Part shown: positions 1-12,300 of the stretch, piece by piece
How positions within the stretch are numbered: position 1 is the stretch's first letter
Layout of the letters: each line of letters begins with the position of its first letter
Assembly: GCA_950097015.1 (NCBI GenBank)
Contig: CATNEN010000025.1
Location: forward strand, 3,759,001-3,823,000
Source: Macrostomum hystrix
Lineage: Eukaryota > Platyhelminthes > Macrostomidae
Direction of reading: 5' to 3'
Length of the DNA stretch: 64,000 nt
The notes under the pieces: model-generated
The model's input: only the letters and a program-made list of their open reading frames with translations
Told to the model about the DNA's origin: nothing
The model's database searches: none
Made by a program: the position numbers and the translations under genes

Positions 1-1740
1 TATTCCATGCATCTGATCCAGGATACATTATTCCATGCATGTGATCTAGGATACATTATTCCATGCATGTGATCTAGGATACATTATTCCATGCATGTGA
101 TCTAGGATACATTATTCCATGCATGTGATCTAGGATACATTATTCCATGCATGTGATCTAGGATACATTATTCCATGCATGTGATCTAGGATACATTATT
201 CCATGCATGTGATCTAGGATACATTATTCCATGCATGTGATCTAGGATACATTATTCCATGCATGTGATCTAGGATACATTATTCCATGCATGTGATCCA
301 GGATACATTATTCCATGCATGTGATCTAGGATACATTATTCCATGCATGTGATCCAGGATACATTATTCCATGCATGTGATCTAGGATACATTATTCCAT
401 GCCTGTGATCTAGGATACATTATTCCATGCATGTGATCTAGGATACATTATTCCATGCATGTGATCTAGGATACATTATTCCATGCATGTGATCTAGGAT
501 ACATTATTCCATGCATGTGATCTAGGATACATTATTCCATGCATGTGATCTAGGATACATTATTCCATGCATGTGATCTAGGATACATTATTCCATGCAT
601 GTGATCTAGGATACATTATTCCATGCATGTGATCTAGGATACATTATTCCATGCCTGTGATCTAGGATACATTATTCCATGCATGTGATCTAGGATGCAT
701 TATTCCATGCATGTGAACTAGGATACATTATTCCATGCATGTGATCTAGGATACATTATTCCATGCATGTGATCTAGGATACATTATTCCATGCATGTGA
801 TCTAGGATACATTATTCCATGCATGTGATCTAGGATACATTATTCCATGCATGTGATCTAGGATACATTATTCCATGCATGTGATCTAGGATACATTATT
901 CCATGCATGTGATCTAGGATACATTATTCCATGCATGTGAACTAGGATACATTATTCCATGCATGTGATCTAGGATACATTATTCCATGCATGTGATCTA
1001 GGATGCATTATTCCATGCATGTGATCTAGGATACATTATTCCATGCATGTGATCTAGGATACATTATTCCATGCATGTGATCTAGGATACATTATTCCAT
1101 GCATGTGATCTAGGATACATTATTCCATGCATCTGATCCAGGATACATTATTCCATGCATGTGAACTAGGATACATTATTCCATGCATGTGATCTAGGAT
1201 ACATTATTCCATGCATGTGAACTAGGATACATTATTCCATGCATGTGATCTAGGATACATTATTCCATGCATGTGATCTAGGATACATTATTCCATGCAT
1301 GTGATCTAGGATACATTATTCCATGCATGTGATCTAGGATACATTATTCCATGCATCTGATCCAGGATACATTATTCCATGCATGTGAACTAGGATACAT
1401 TATTCCATGCATGTGATCTAGGATACATTATTCCATGCATGTGAACTAGGATACATTATTCCATGCATGTGATCCAGGATACATTATTCCATGCATCTGA
1501 TCCAGGATACATTATTCCATGCATGTGATCCAGGATACATTATTCCATGCATGTGAACTAGGATACATTATTCCATGCATGTGAACTAGGATACATTATT
1601 CCATGCATGTGAACTAGGATACATTATTCCATGCATGTGAACTAGGATACATTATTCCATGCATGTGAACTAGGATACATTATTCCATGCATGTGAACTA
1701 GGATACATTATTCCATGCATGTGAACTAGGGTACATTATT
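1..1740. repeat. 28-bp minisatellite, about 62 copies
   Basis: Near-perfect tandem array of a 28-bp unit built around CCATGCATGTGATCTAGGAT followed by ACATTATT. It starts before the window and stops near 1740. Unit variants (GTGATCTA, GTGAACTA, CTGATCCA) are not scattered at random: GTGAACTA units run consecutively at about 1545-1730. That pattern is expected from local unequal exchange or slippage. The array lies 3' of fry and has no coding capacity. Confidence 0.98.
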
Positions 1741-2499
1741 CACATTCTAGTAATCCTTATGAACCCTAGCACAATGTAAGATGCTTGTTTTTGTTTCATT
1801 TCATTTTGTTACCTAATGCATAGCAACAAAAAATAAAAAAATCGAGAAAGAAAAAATCTTACAAAAATTGTGGCTACAAGCCTACACGAGCAATATAAAT
1901 ATAAATCTGTATTTCTTAATTTGGTTTATCATATGTTATTCTCCAATATATATTTTGGGCTAGATTAAATATGATTTCTAAAACATCGGTGACAAGCTAG
2001 GATAGAGGAGTTACTAAGTAATATAAGCGATAAAATATTTACAGAAACAGTGAGAATAGCGGAGATAGAGATAAATCACTGCTCACGAGACGTCGAACAA
2101 GCCTGCAAAGCCCTGATCTGACTAGCATTGCAATTGCTGGTCTCATCAGACTATACTCAAGCGAAAAAGAAGATCAGCATCATAACTTTCATTTTCTGAT
2201 AACGTTATTCAAAAGCAAATCCTTTAAAGACATGCACTGATAACCAGACTATTAGGGCAGACTATTTTTTACTCGATTATTTAGTGTTTGCGCAAAAATA
2301 AGCTTTTTGCGGTGTGTACCATACTGAGCTGTTGTCAGTAGTCTGTAGTGCGAAACAGGATAAAAATGACACCGGCGTTTAAATTCATTTTAGTAGTGTT
2401 CGAGTCACACCAGAAGCGGTCCGTGGGTTATTGAGAAATACAAACTTGTATGTTAGTAAATAAATAAATAAATGACAGAAAACAGTACTTAGTGACTGG
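1741..2499. other. AT-rich non-coding DNA downstream of fry
   Basis: No convincing exon, RNA gene or clear repeat. It may include part of the fry 3' UTR, since fry ends at 2963 on the minus strand, but I found no clear polyadenylation hexamer on that strand. Confidence 0.5.
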
Positions 2500-2760
2500 A
2501 CGTTTAATTGGGTCGTTAGGGATGTGTTTGAGTCGATGGGGCGTTTGAGTTGTTAAGGAAAAGTTTGAGCCGTTAGAGAAAATTGTAAGTCGTTAGGGAA
2601 AAGTTTGAGTTGTAAGGGAAAATTTCGAGTCGTTATGGAGAAGCTAGAGTTGTTAGGGAAATGTTTGAGTCGCTAGAGAAGTGTTTTTATGGAGGAGTTT
2701 CAGGAAAGCGAGCATTGGGTAAGCGTTTTAGTCGTTAGAGAAGTTTTTAAGCCGTGAACC
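2500..2760. repeat. degenerate ~22-bp repeat in fry 3' flank
   Basis: About ten diverged copies of a motif like GAGTCGTTAGGGAAAAGTTT in the plus orientation. Spacing is irregular, so this is an old or decaying array just beyond the fry stop codon. Confidence 0.7.
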
Positions 2761-2962
2761 AAGCGTCCTAAGCCACTCTACAACGCCGACTTGTCACAGC
2801 ATCGCTTTCATCGGGAAAAGTACAGAGAGGAAAAATAGTCTAATTTGAGCACCAAAATATTGAGTAGACTTGAATTAAAAAGCGCGCTAAATTGATTGAA
2901 CTGCTCAATAAAATTGCTTTGAGTTCAGAGAAGCCCAGGCGCCATGCAGAAGGGGGCCAGTT

Positions 2963-3358
2963 TCACAGGCTGCCGCTGTCGGCAGATTCCAGCTCCTGCA
3001 GAGCGGCGGCCACCTGCAGCTGGTCATTGCGCAGGTAGCGCAGTCGCTCTTCGAAGGCCACCTCGGCTGGCAGGCGCAGGCACAGCATGGGTTCGCGCTC
3101 CCTAGCCAGGTGCTCGCAGTACAGCCGCAGGAGCTGGTCCTGGTCCAGCAGCTTGATGGCGTCCTGGTAGCGGCCCTGCAGCAGGCAGTCGAGAGGAGTC
3201 TGGCTGGCGATGGGGGCGGACAGGCTGCCGGGGCCCAGGTTGAACTTTGCCTGGCGCAGTCGGTCGCGAACTCCGGCCAATTCGCGGATGACTTCCTGGT
3301 CAGCCGACATTGGCAGCTGTTCGACAGCCTTAGAGAAGGCCTCGTGCAGCGTTACGGC
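2963..3358 (-). CDS. fry: fry exon 20, C-terminal (residues 2944-3074)
   Basis: Encodes AVTLHEAFSKAVEQLPMSAD to ELESADSGSL and a TGA stop at 2963-2965. It looks helical or coiled-coil. The acceptor is CGGCAATTCAG; phase 0. No later exon is needed, because a stop closes the frame. Confidence 0.82.
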   Translation of the reverse strand, partial: AVTLHEAFSKAVEQLPMSADQEVIRELAGVRDRLRQAKFNLGPGSLSAPIASQTPLDCLLQGRYQDAIKLLDQDQLLRLYCEHLAREREPMLCLRLPAEVAFEERLRYLRNDQLQVAAALQELESADSGSL

Positions 3359-6300
3359 CTGAATTGCCGGGTTTAGCAAGTACGTTAAGATTTTTCTATA
3401 CATATAGGATGTTTAGGTAGATGAAGATTCTTGCACCAAGGTACCTGAGCTCGAATCCGCGGCATGCCAAATTCAGCGAAATTGGGGAGAATTGCTTCCT
3501 CGCTGGCCGCGTGCCTACTGCCAATACTTCCCATTCCGCTGACTCCTGAGCACACACAGGTGTGTACATCTGCCCATATATTTTTTTAATGGTCGCAAAT
3601 GAATGTGGCATGCCGCGTATTGACCTTGGTGCGATAGGCGAATGCTCTGCCACTTCAACCCCTCATTTAGTTGCTAACCTTTCGAGTCCTATTTCGAGGA
3701 TTCTGAAATCCTATTTTGATGATTCTATAACATTTTTGAGGATTTTAAAATCCCCATTCAAGGATTCTGAAATCCTCTAAATCTTGCGGATTCTGATAGC
3801 GAATCGACTCACCTGCAAGCACAGCCGGTTGAGTCCTCTGGCCAGTTTGAGCTGACTAGCTTCAGACTGTCCGCTGGCCGAATGTCCGAACGCCACCTCG
3901 GCCACTCGCTCGGCGCAGGCGTCCCTGGAGGCGCGGAAGGTCTCGAAACGATCGCGCAGCTGCAGCAGAACGTAACGCTGGCTGTCGGCGTGGTAGGCGC
4001 TGACGGCCGGGCTGACGTGGACGAACGGCAGGGAGACGGCGCGCAGACTGTCGGCCAGGCGGCACAGCGGGTCGGCCAGGGCGGCCGGCAGCCAGGGTCG
4101 GACTGCGGCGCAGAGGCCGCTGAGCCGGTCGCCGGCCTCGGATACAACCGGCGGCCAGAGCTGGTAGAGCTCGCCGAGCCGGTCAGACGGCAGGCTGGAG
4201 GCTTTGCTGGCGAATTCCTGGAATGAAGGATTCGGATGGGAAGAGCTTTGATGGGTTTTGAATCCTAGCGTCCTGTTCTCTAGATTCTTAGATCCCATTT
4301 TGAGGATTCCGAAATCCCGTTTTGAGGATTCCGAAATCCCAAATTGAGGATTCTGAAATCCCATTTTAATGATTCTGAAATCCTATTTTGATGACTCTAA
4401 AATCCCATTTTGAGAATTCCGAAATCCCACTTAATCAGCGCAGATGATTAGATGATTCTGAACTCCCATTCTGAGGATTCTGAAATCCTATTTTGATGAT
4501 TCCGAAATCCCACTTAGATGATTCTGAACTCCCACTTTAAGGATTCTGATATCCTTTTTGAGGATTTTGAAACCATATTTTGTTGATGATTCTAAAATCT
4601 AAAACAATTTTGAGGATTTCGAAATCCCGCTTCGAGGACACTGAAATAAAGTTTTGCTGATTCTGATGAAATCTCTTTTTGACGATTTAAATATCACATT
4701 TAATGAAGGAAAAAACATACCTAGATTATGAAGTTTCTAGGAAGTTCCAAAGATTTTGAAATCTTATCCTGAAGACCTTAACATTCTAAATTCTATTTTA
4801 AAGACCTCGAAATTCTTTCTTAAAAGTATAGAATAAATAGGGAACAAAAATGATTGAATCCCATGCAACCCTAGCAGCAGCGCTCACCTGCCACTCCAGT
4901 TCACCGGGTCCCGGCGGCTCCTCCTGCGGACTAGTCGACGGGGCCGATGACGGGCTGAGACTGGCTCCCGTGGCCGGCTCCCGCTGCGGCAGGGCTGCCA
5001 CCAGCTCCTCCTCCTCGTCGTCGCTGCTACTAGAAGAAGACTCTTCATCGCGGCGCTGCCTGCTTCGGGCGCTAGGCGAAGCGGCCGCGTCTTTGTCGGA
5101 TGCCGCGTCGCCGTAGCTGTCGCTGTAGATTGGGACGCTGCCGACGCCCCAGTTGAGCTTGACGTGGCCCGGGTGCGTTGGACTGTCAGGATCTTCGATG
5201 TTAAGGAAGCCCAGCTGGTCGTCGATGAAGCCGACGATGTTGTAGTAGCGCAGCTCAGAGCTACTCGAGTCCTCCAGGAGTAGGTCGTCTGGGGAATGGG
5301 TTGGGTTGGGGCAGTTTGAGTGGGGAAGATCCCACATGGATAGAATGGGATAAAGAACGATCCCACATGGGTAGAATGGGATAAAGAACGATCCCACATG
5401 GGTAGAATGGGATAAAGAAAGATCCCACATGGGTAGAATGGGATGAAGAAAGATCCCACATGGGTAGAATGGGATAAAGAACGATCCCACATGGGTAGAA
5501 TGGGATAAAGAACGATCCCACATGGGTAGAATGGGATAAAGAACGATCCCACATGGGTAGAATGGGATAAAGAACGATCCCACATGGGTAGAATGGGATA
5601 AAGAAAGATCCCACATGGATAGAATGGGATATGGAATTAATTGATTACACCTGCCCCGATTGGGCCAGATGTGCAGCCGACAGCACAGCCGCAGCTATTG
5701 CGTGGCGCATCTGAAGGCTGCGTACGGCTGAATTCAGTCCATGGACTATGAGGACGCCGCACCCAACCTCAATTATCCCAGCTGATGCTGGTACCCATTT
5801 AACAGCTGGGTGAAGCAATGCAGAGTTGAGTGTCTTGCTAAAGGACACAACTTGCTCCAGTGGAGTCGGGAATCGAACCTACGACGTTCAAGTCGTGAGT
5901 CCGACGCTCTTACCACAATGCTACAACCTCAGGATATGGAAATATATCCCATATGGATAGAATGGGATATTGGGAAGATCCAATGTGGATAGTATGGGAT
6001 ATGGAATGATGCACTGATTTGGTGTGACAGTCGATACAAAAGTTTATTCTTTAAAAAAGAGGAAATCCTTTTAGGAAAATTATTCGATATAGAGAATATT
6101 ATGGGAGAACCCAAAGCAGATAAACCTGTAGGATATGGTATATGGGATTAACTCACCTGTCTGCTCATTTGTTGAGGTGGTGTCGCTGCTGGAATGCACG
6201 CTACCCTGCCTGTCGATAGTCTCAGTTGACTGGCTGAATATCACCTGCAAGCGAAGTTGTTGCTATGGGATTTAGTTGCGGATTCGAACCACTGACGCAA

Positions 6301-9300
6301 CAGTAAGTTAAAGTAGGCCAATTAAAAATATATATTATAAACAACACTAGAAACGAATATTGATATTAGAAAGATTTTTGGATGTCACCGAAGCATTAAG
6401 TAGTGTACTGTCAACTATTGAATGATGAAGCTGGTGAGATACTTATATTATAATACTCGCAGTAGCGAGAAGCACATTTTTATTTGAGGTAAAAAAGCAA
6501 AAATGTCATCTAAAATTATGCTTGTCGGCTATGAGTTCGCAGGATTTATAGCAATTATGTTTTTCTAGTTAATACTACTACTAGTACTACAAAATGCTTC
6601 TGGATGTTAAATTAATAAAATATGGCAATCTATTTTGACTGTCAACAGCCATTTGATTGTTTTATTAGCTAAAACACTTGAATACGGCAGATTATATAAG
6701 AATGCACTCAAGTGTGGCAGCTGCATTCGATAACAAAGAAAACAAAAAATGACGGATAACTGTACTAATACGTTAGAATAGACTAGAAAGCTTTGCTGAA
6801 GCAAATTTATTACTTAAAGAAAACTATCAACTATTCCCTGAACTTAGACACCTGAACTATTCCCTGAACTTAGACACCTGAACTATTCCCTGAACTTAGA
6901 CAGCTGAACCATTCCCCTGAACTTAGACACCTGAACTATTCCCCTGAACTTAGACACCTGAACTATTCCCCTGAACTTAGACACCTGAACCATTCCCCTG
7001 AACTTAGACACCTGAACTATTCCCTGAACTTAGACACCTGAACTATTCCCTGAACTTAGACACCTGAACTATTCCCCTGAAATTAGACACCTGAACTATT
7101 CCCCTGAAATTATACACCTGAACTATTCCCTGAACTTAGACAGCTGAACCATTCCCCTGAACTTAGACACCTGAACTATTCCCCTGAACTTAGACACCTG
7201 AACTATTCCCCTGAACTTAGACACCTGAACCATTCCCCTGAACTTAGACACCTGAACTATTCCCTGAACTTAGACACCTGAACTATTCCCTGAACTTAGA
7301 CACCTGAACTATTCCCCTGAAATTAGACACCTGAACTATTCCCCTGAAATTATACACCTGAACTATTCCCTGAACTTAGACAGCTGAACCATTCCCCTGA
7401 ACTTAGACACCTGAACTATTCCCCTGAAATTAGACACCTGAATTCCTACGCCTGAATTTAGACACCTGAATTTCTTCACCTGAACTCGTCCCCTGAAGTA
7501 AAAAAATAGCTGTTAAATCACTTATTCATTCATTCAAGAAAATAAAAACATTCTAGAACTATGTTTTAGTAGGCGAATTCTTAAAACGAACTCATAAGTA
7601 GCAGCTTTGTAAGCAGCTCAACTTAAGCATGTTTCCTGATTATTCGATATCTAGCACTGTGCACAGAAAGGACTATACACAAGGCTGGACAAGCATAAAT
7701 ATAAACAAGCATAAATATTTATCTTGCTGCTGTGCACTGGCCACAGAATTGTAGATAGAGGACACAGCCGGGACAGATAGCTGACTTACACAGGTGCGCC
7801 TAGCAGTAGAATTGGCAAACCTCTAAAAATGGTCAAGTAATGATTGGCAAGGCAGGCCGTTATCTTTTTCTGCTGCCTGTGAAGCAACTCGAAAACAATT
7901 ATGATTGGATGGTAAAAATTCCAACTAATGAGTAACAAATGCCTAACTAGTCCTATCGGCATGCTAGATCTCCAGATCCCCAACAGACATGGGGAATCCC
8001 AAGAGTCATCTCGGAATGCTAGATCTCCAGATCCCCAACAGACATGGGGAATCCCAAGATTCATCTCGGGGTGCTAAATATCCAGATCCCCAACAGACAT
8101 GGGGAATCCCAAGAGTCATCTCGGAATGCTAGATCTCCAGATCCCCAACAGACATGGGGAATCCCAAGAGTCAACTCGGAATGCTAGATCTCCAGATCCC
8201 CAACAGACATGGGGAATCCCAAGATTCATCTCGGGGTGCTAGATCTCCAGATCCCCAACAGACATGGGGAATCCCAAGATTCATCTCGGGGTGCTAGATC
8301 TCCAGATCTCCAACAGACATGGGGAATCCCAAGAGTCATCTCGGAATGCTAGATCTCCAGATCCCCAACAGACATGGGGAATCCCAAGATTCATCTCGGG
8401 GTGCTAGATCTCCAGATCCCCAACAGACATGGGGAATCCCAAGATTCATCTCGGGGTGCTAGATCTCCAGATCCCCAACAGACATGGGGAATCCCAAGAT
8501 TCATCTCGGGGTGCTAGATCTCCAGATCCCTAGCAGACATGGGGAATCCCAAGAGTCATCTCGGAATGCTAGATCTCCAGATCCCCAACAGACATGGGGA
8601 ATCCCAAGATTCATCTCGGGGTGCTAGATCTCCAGATCCCCAACAGACATGGGGAATCCCAAGATTCATCTCGGGGTGCTAGATCTCCAGATCCCCAACA
8701 GACATGGGGAATCTCAAGAGTCATCTCGGGGTGCTAGATCTCCAGATCCCCAACAGACATGGGGAAACTCAAGAGTCATCTCGGGGTGCTAGATCTCCAG
8801 ATCCCCAACAGACATGGGGAATCCCAAGAGTCATCTCGGAATGCTAGATCTCCAGATCCCCAACAGACATGGGGAATCCTAAGATTCATTTCGGGGTGCT
8901 AGATCTCCAGATCCCCAACAGACATGGGGAATCCCAAGATTCATCTCGGGGTGCTAGATCTCCAGATCCCCAACAGACATGGGGAATCCCAAGAGTCATC
9001 TCGGAATGCTAGATCTCCAGATCCCCAACAGACATGGGGAATCCCAAGATTCATCTCGGGGTGCTAGATCTCCAGATCCCCAACAGACATGGGGAATCTC
9101 AAGAGTCATCTCGGGGTGCTAGATCTCCAGATCCCCAACAGACATGGGGAAACTCAAGAGTCGTCTCGGGGTGCTAGATCTCCAGATCCCCAACAGACAT
9201 GGGGAATCCCAAGAGTCCTATCGGGATGCTAGATCTCCAGATCCCCAACAGACATGGGGAATCCCAAGATTCATCTCGGGGTGCTAGATCTCCAGATCCC

Positions 9301-12300
9301 TAACAGACATGGGGAATCCCAAGAGTCATCTCGGGATGCTAGATCTCCAGATCCCCAACAGACATGGGGAATCCCAAGAGTCATCTCGGGGTGCTAGATC
9401 TCCAGATCCCTAACAGACATGGGTAATCCCAAGAGTCATCTCGGGGTGCTAGATCTCCAGATCCCCAACAGACATGGGGAATCCCAAGATTCATCTCGGG
9501 GTGCTAGATCTCCAGATCGCCAACAGACATGGGGAATCCCAAGAGTCATCTCGGAATGCTAGATCTCCAGATCCCCAACAGACATGGGGAATCCCAAGAT
9601 TCATTTCGGGGTGCTAGATCTCCAGATCCCCAACAGACATGGGGAATCCCAAGATTCATCTCGGGGTGCTAGATCTCCAGATCCCCAACAGACATGGGGA
9701 ATCTCAAGAGTCATCTCGGGGTGCTAGATCTCCAGATCCCCAACAGACATGGGGAAACTCAAGAGTCATCTCGGGGTGCTAGATCTCCAGATCCCCAACA
9801 GACATGGGGAATCCCAAGAGTCATCTCGGGGTGCTAGATCTCCAGATCCCTAAAATTTCTAAGCGTCTAGTCAAATGTGAGAGTGAAATACAGCAGCAAA
9901 AAGTAAATAACTACATTCAGATCAATCGCTTTGCTTTCACCTAGGTTGAGATTCGGTCGGTAATTAAAGCCAAGGTGAGAATCAATGAGCGATAAGAACA
10001 TCAGCTTTTAATTAACTAAAGAAATCATAAACCAGCTGGTGTGTGAATGATTGATAAGTTGTAATGTGACTAGCGGCATGCAGACATTGATTTTAGTGAA
10101 TTTGAACTAGACTCATCAGCCAAAATGGGACCCAATAATTAGATAATCACAAAGACAGATTACAATTGAGCTGATATCGTTATCATCAAAAAGCAAGTGG
10201 ATAAATTGCCTTTAAACTAATAGCGAACGAGTTGGTTTGATAAGTCTAGGAATTAATGCAAGAATCATTCATTTAAAAATAAATAATAAAAAAACCAAAG
10301 CAGAACTAGCCGTGATTACTAGCAGTAGTAGGCCGGGAAAGATTGTCGAACAATGCCCGACGAACAGAAGAAGAATAGTGAGATTTGAAAAAAACGCAAG
10401 CAACTATTTACCTTATGCCAGTAGGCATCCTAGAAAAATTAGGAAAATGTTGTGTACGCATTTGTTTGAGCATACCATTTTAGTTTAATAGGAACCGAAT
10501 GAGATACTATAAAATTACCACGGTAAATTCCTACAAAAAACTTGTACGTTTCTCTTGCACATAAAATAAAATATAATTATGTTTGTTTTAAAAAAAATGC
10601 GAATATTTTTACTAGCATTAGTCTACTTCGCGCAGTAGATTTATTTACTCGTATCTAGTGGAACTCCTCCATCGGGGGAAATAGAGAAGCTTAGACTCCC
10701 ATTGCCCGAGTTTCTGCAGTAAAAATCCCTTGGAAACTAGAATAACAATATGATTTCCCGTAAGTCTGTTCATTTTGAGCTAAAATATAAAATAAAACAA
10801 CATACACGGTTAATAACGCTATATTTATATATAACAAAAGCAACAACAGAAAATAGAAAAATTGAAATACTACTATTTGCAAAATAATGGCGGCAGGCGG
10901 TTAAAATACACTTTCTAATCTACGTTCTAAATGCGCTCAGCGACTTCTCAAATAAATTGCCACAATCAAATAATGAGCAATGTTCCAGCAAATAATACAT
11001 TAAAAAACGGTGCTCAAATGTGCTTCTGTGCTCAGTAAAGCAAGCATACGAGATTCTGATACAAACAATGCTTTAGCCTAGGGGTCGGCAAACTTATTAG
11101 CTGGCGGGCCAAAGAGAGAATCTAAAAGAGACACGGGAGGGATGAGACGAGGAATAGATGAGACACGGGAGGGATGAGACGAGGAATAGATGAGACACGG
11201 GAGAGATGAGACGAGGAATAGATGAGACACAGGGGAGAGATGAGACGTGGAATAGATGAGACACGGGAGAGATGAGACACGGGAGAGATAAGACACATGA
11301 GAGATGAGACACGGGAGAGATAAGACACAGGAGAGATGAGACAGGATACTATAGGTGTTGGAAGGGGCAACGGGCCGGATTTGGGAGCTTCGAGGGCTGC
11401 ATCTGGCCCGCCGGCCGGAGTTTGCCGACCCCTGCTTTAGCCAAACGAAAAAGTGATATTAAACGGAGAAGACAGGAAAGCATGCCTTTCAGGTTTAATA
11501 ATCCACTACACATTCCGAAAATGATAGAACATAAGGAGAAAGAGAAGTACCAGAAGACTCTAATTTATAGCGAGAATAATTAAAAAGAAACAATTCGATA
11601 TACTACCTTTTTAACTGGTTTAGGTCAAGGACACAAAATAGTTTCCATTTGGCAAAGATTCGAACTCTTGACCTCCCCAGAATACTGGCTACAAGCTTTC
11701 TATCTTTGCTGTGATTACAATCGTTCAATATCAGAGAGAACAAACTCACCGATGGCGATTTCGGAAGACCGGCTCGGGCGCCGAAATAGCCGGCGCACAG
11801 TGCCACCAGCCGGATGCGCACCCGCGGCACATGCGGCAGGTGCCGGTCGCCGATGCCGCCGATGCCGCCGGTGCCGCCGGCACCGCCGCTTCCGTGGCCG
11901 CTGTGGCCGGCGCTGCCGCTGGCTAGGGAGCGCTTCTCGCCGCCGCTGCCGCTGTCCGAGGAAGACAACGACGGAGTGTCGGCGGCTGATCGGGCCGAGC
12001 TGCCAACGACGTTGATGCCGACGGCTGGCGGAGCCGAAACAGCCGACGCCATGGAGGCCGTCGACGCAGTCGACAGAGGCTGCGTCGCCGCAGACGAAGG
12101 AGCTGGCTGGCCGGCGCCGCCGATTCGATCCTCGGAGCGGACGTCGAAGGTGAAGTTGAGCGTCCGGCCGGGCAGTTCTCGACGCGGCGGTTCGGCCTCG
12201 GGCAGCGGCACCAGCGGCTGCACCAGCGGGTGCTTGGTGTGCGAAGCAGGCGGCACGCTGGCCGATTTAAATACCAGATGCTTCAGGATCTGATTGTTGG

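Larger units (their letters stand above)
6245..11749 (-). other. fry intron 16, 5.5 kb: three arrays and a hAT-like element
   Basis: The largest fry intron. It holds a 26/27-bp array (6836-7500), a 55-bp array (about 7960-9850), a hAT-type MITE (11079-11434) and about 1.2 kb of unique AT-rich DNA (9851-11070). I saw no further exon; phase and homology are continuous from exon 16 to exon 17. Confidence 0.85.

Noticed and set aside
4798-5616. 272-residue minus-strand frame with repeating HSTHVGSFFIPFYPCGI
   Set aside because: Its first half is the 31-bp intron 17 array; only 4888-5288 is exon 18 of fry.
6265-6300. Box-B-like GGTTCGAATCC on the minus strand next to fry exon 17
   Set aside because: No A box or cloverleaf upstream and no SINE body; too little to call.
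7960-9850. CRISPR-like regular repeats
   Set aside because: Head-to-tail units without unique spacers, in a eukaryotic intron.
11655-11715. Possible tRNA (GCAAAGA ... TCTTTGC ends with GAGTTCGAATC)
   Set aside because: Only about 58 nt between the stem ends and the T-arm pairing is poor; it is intronic and more likely a chance or SINE-derived match.
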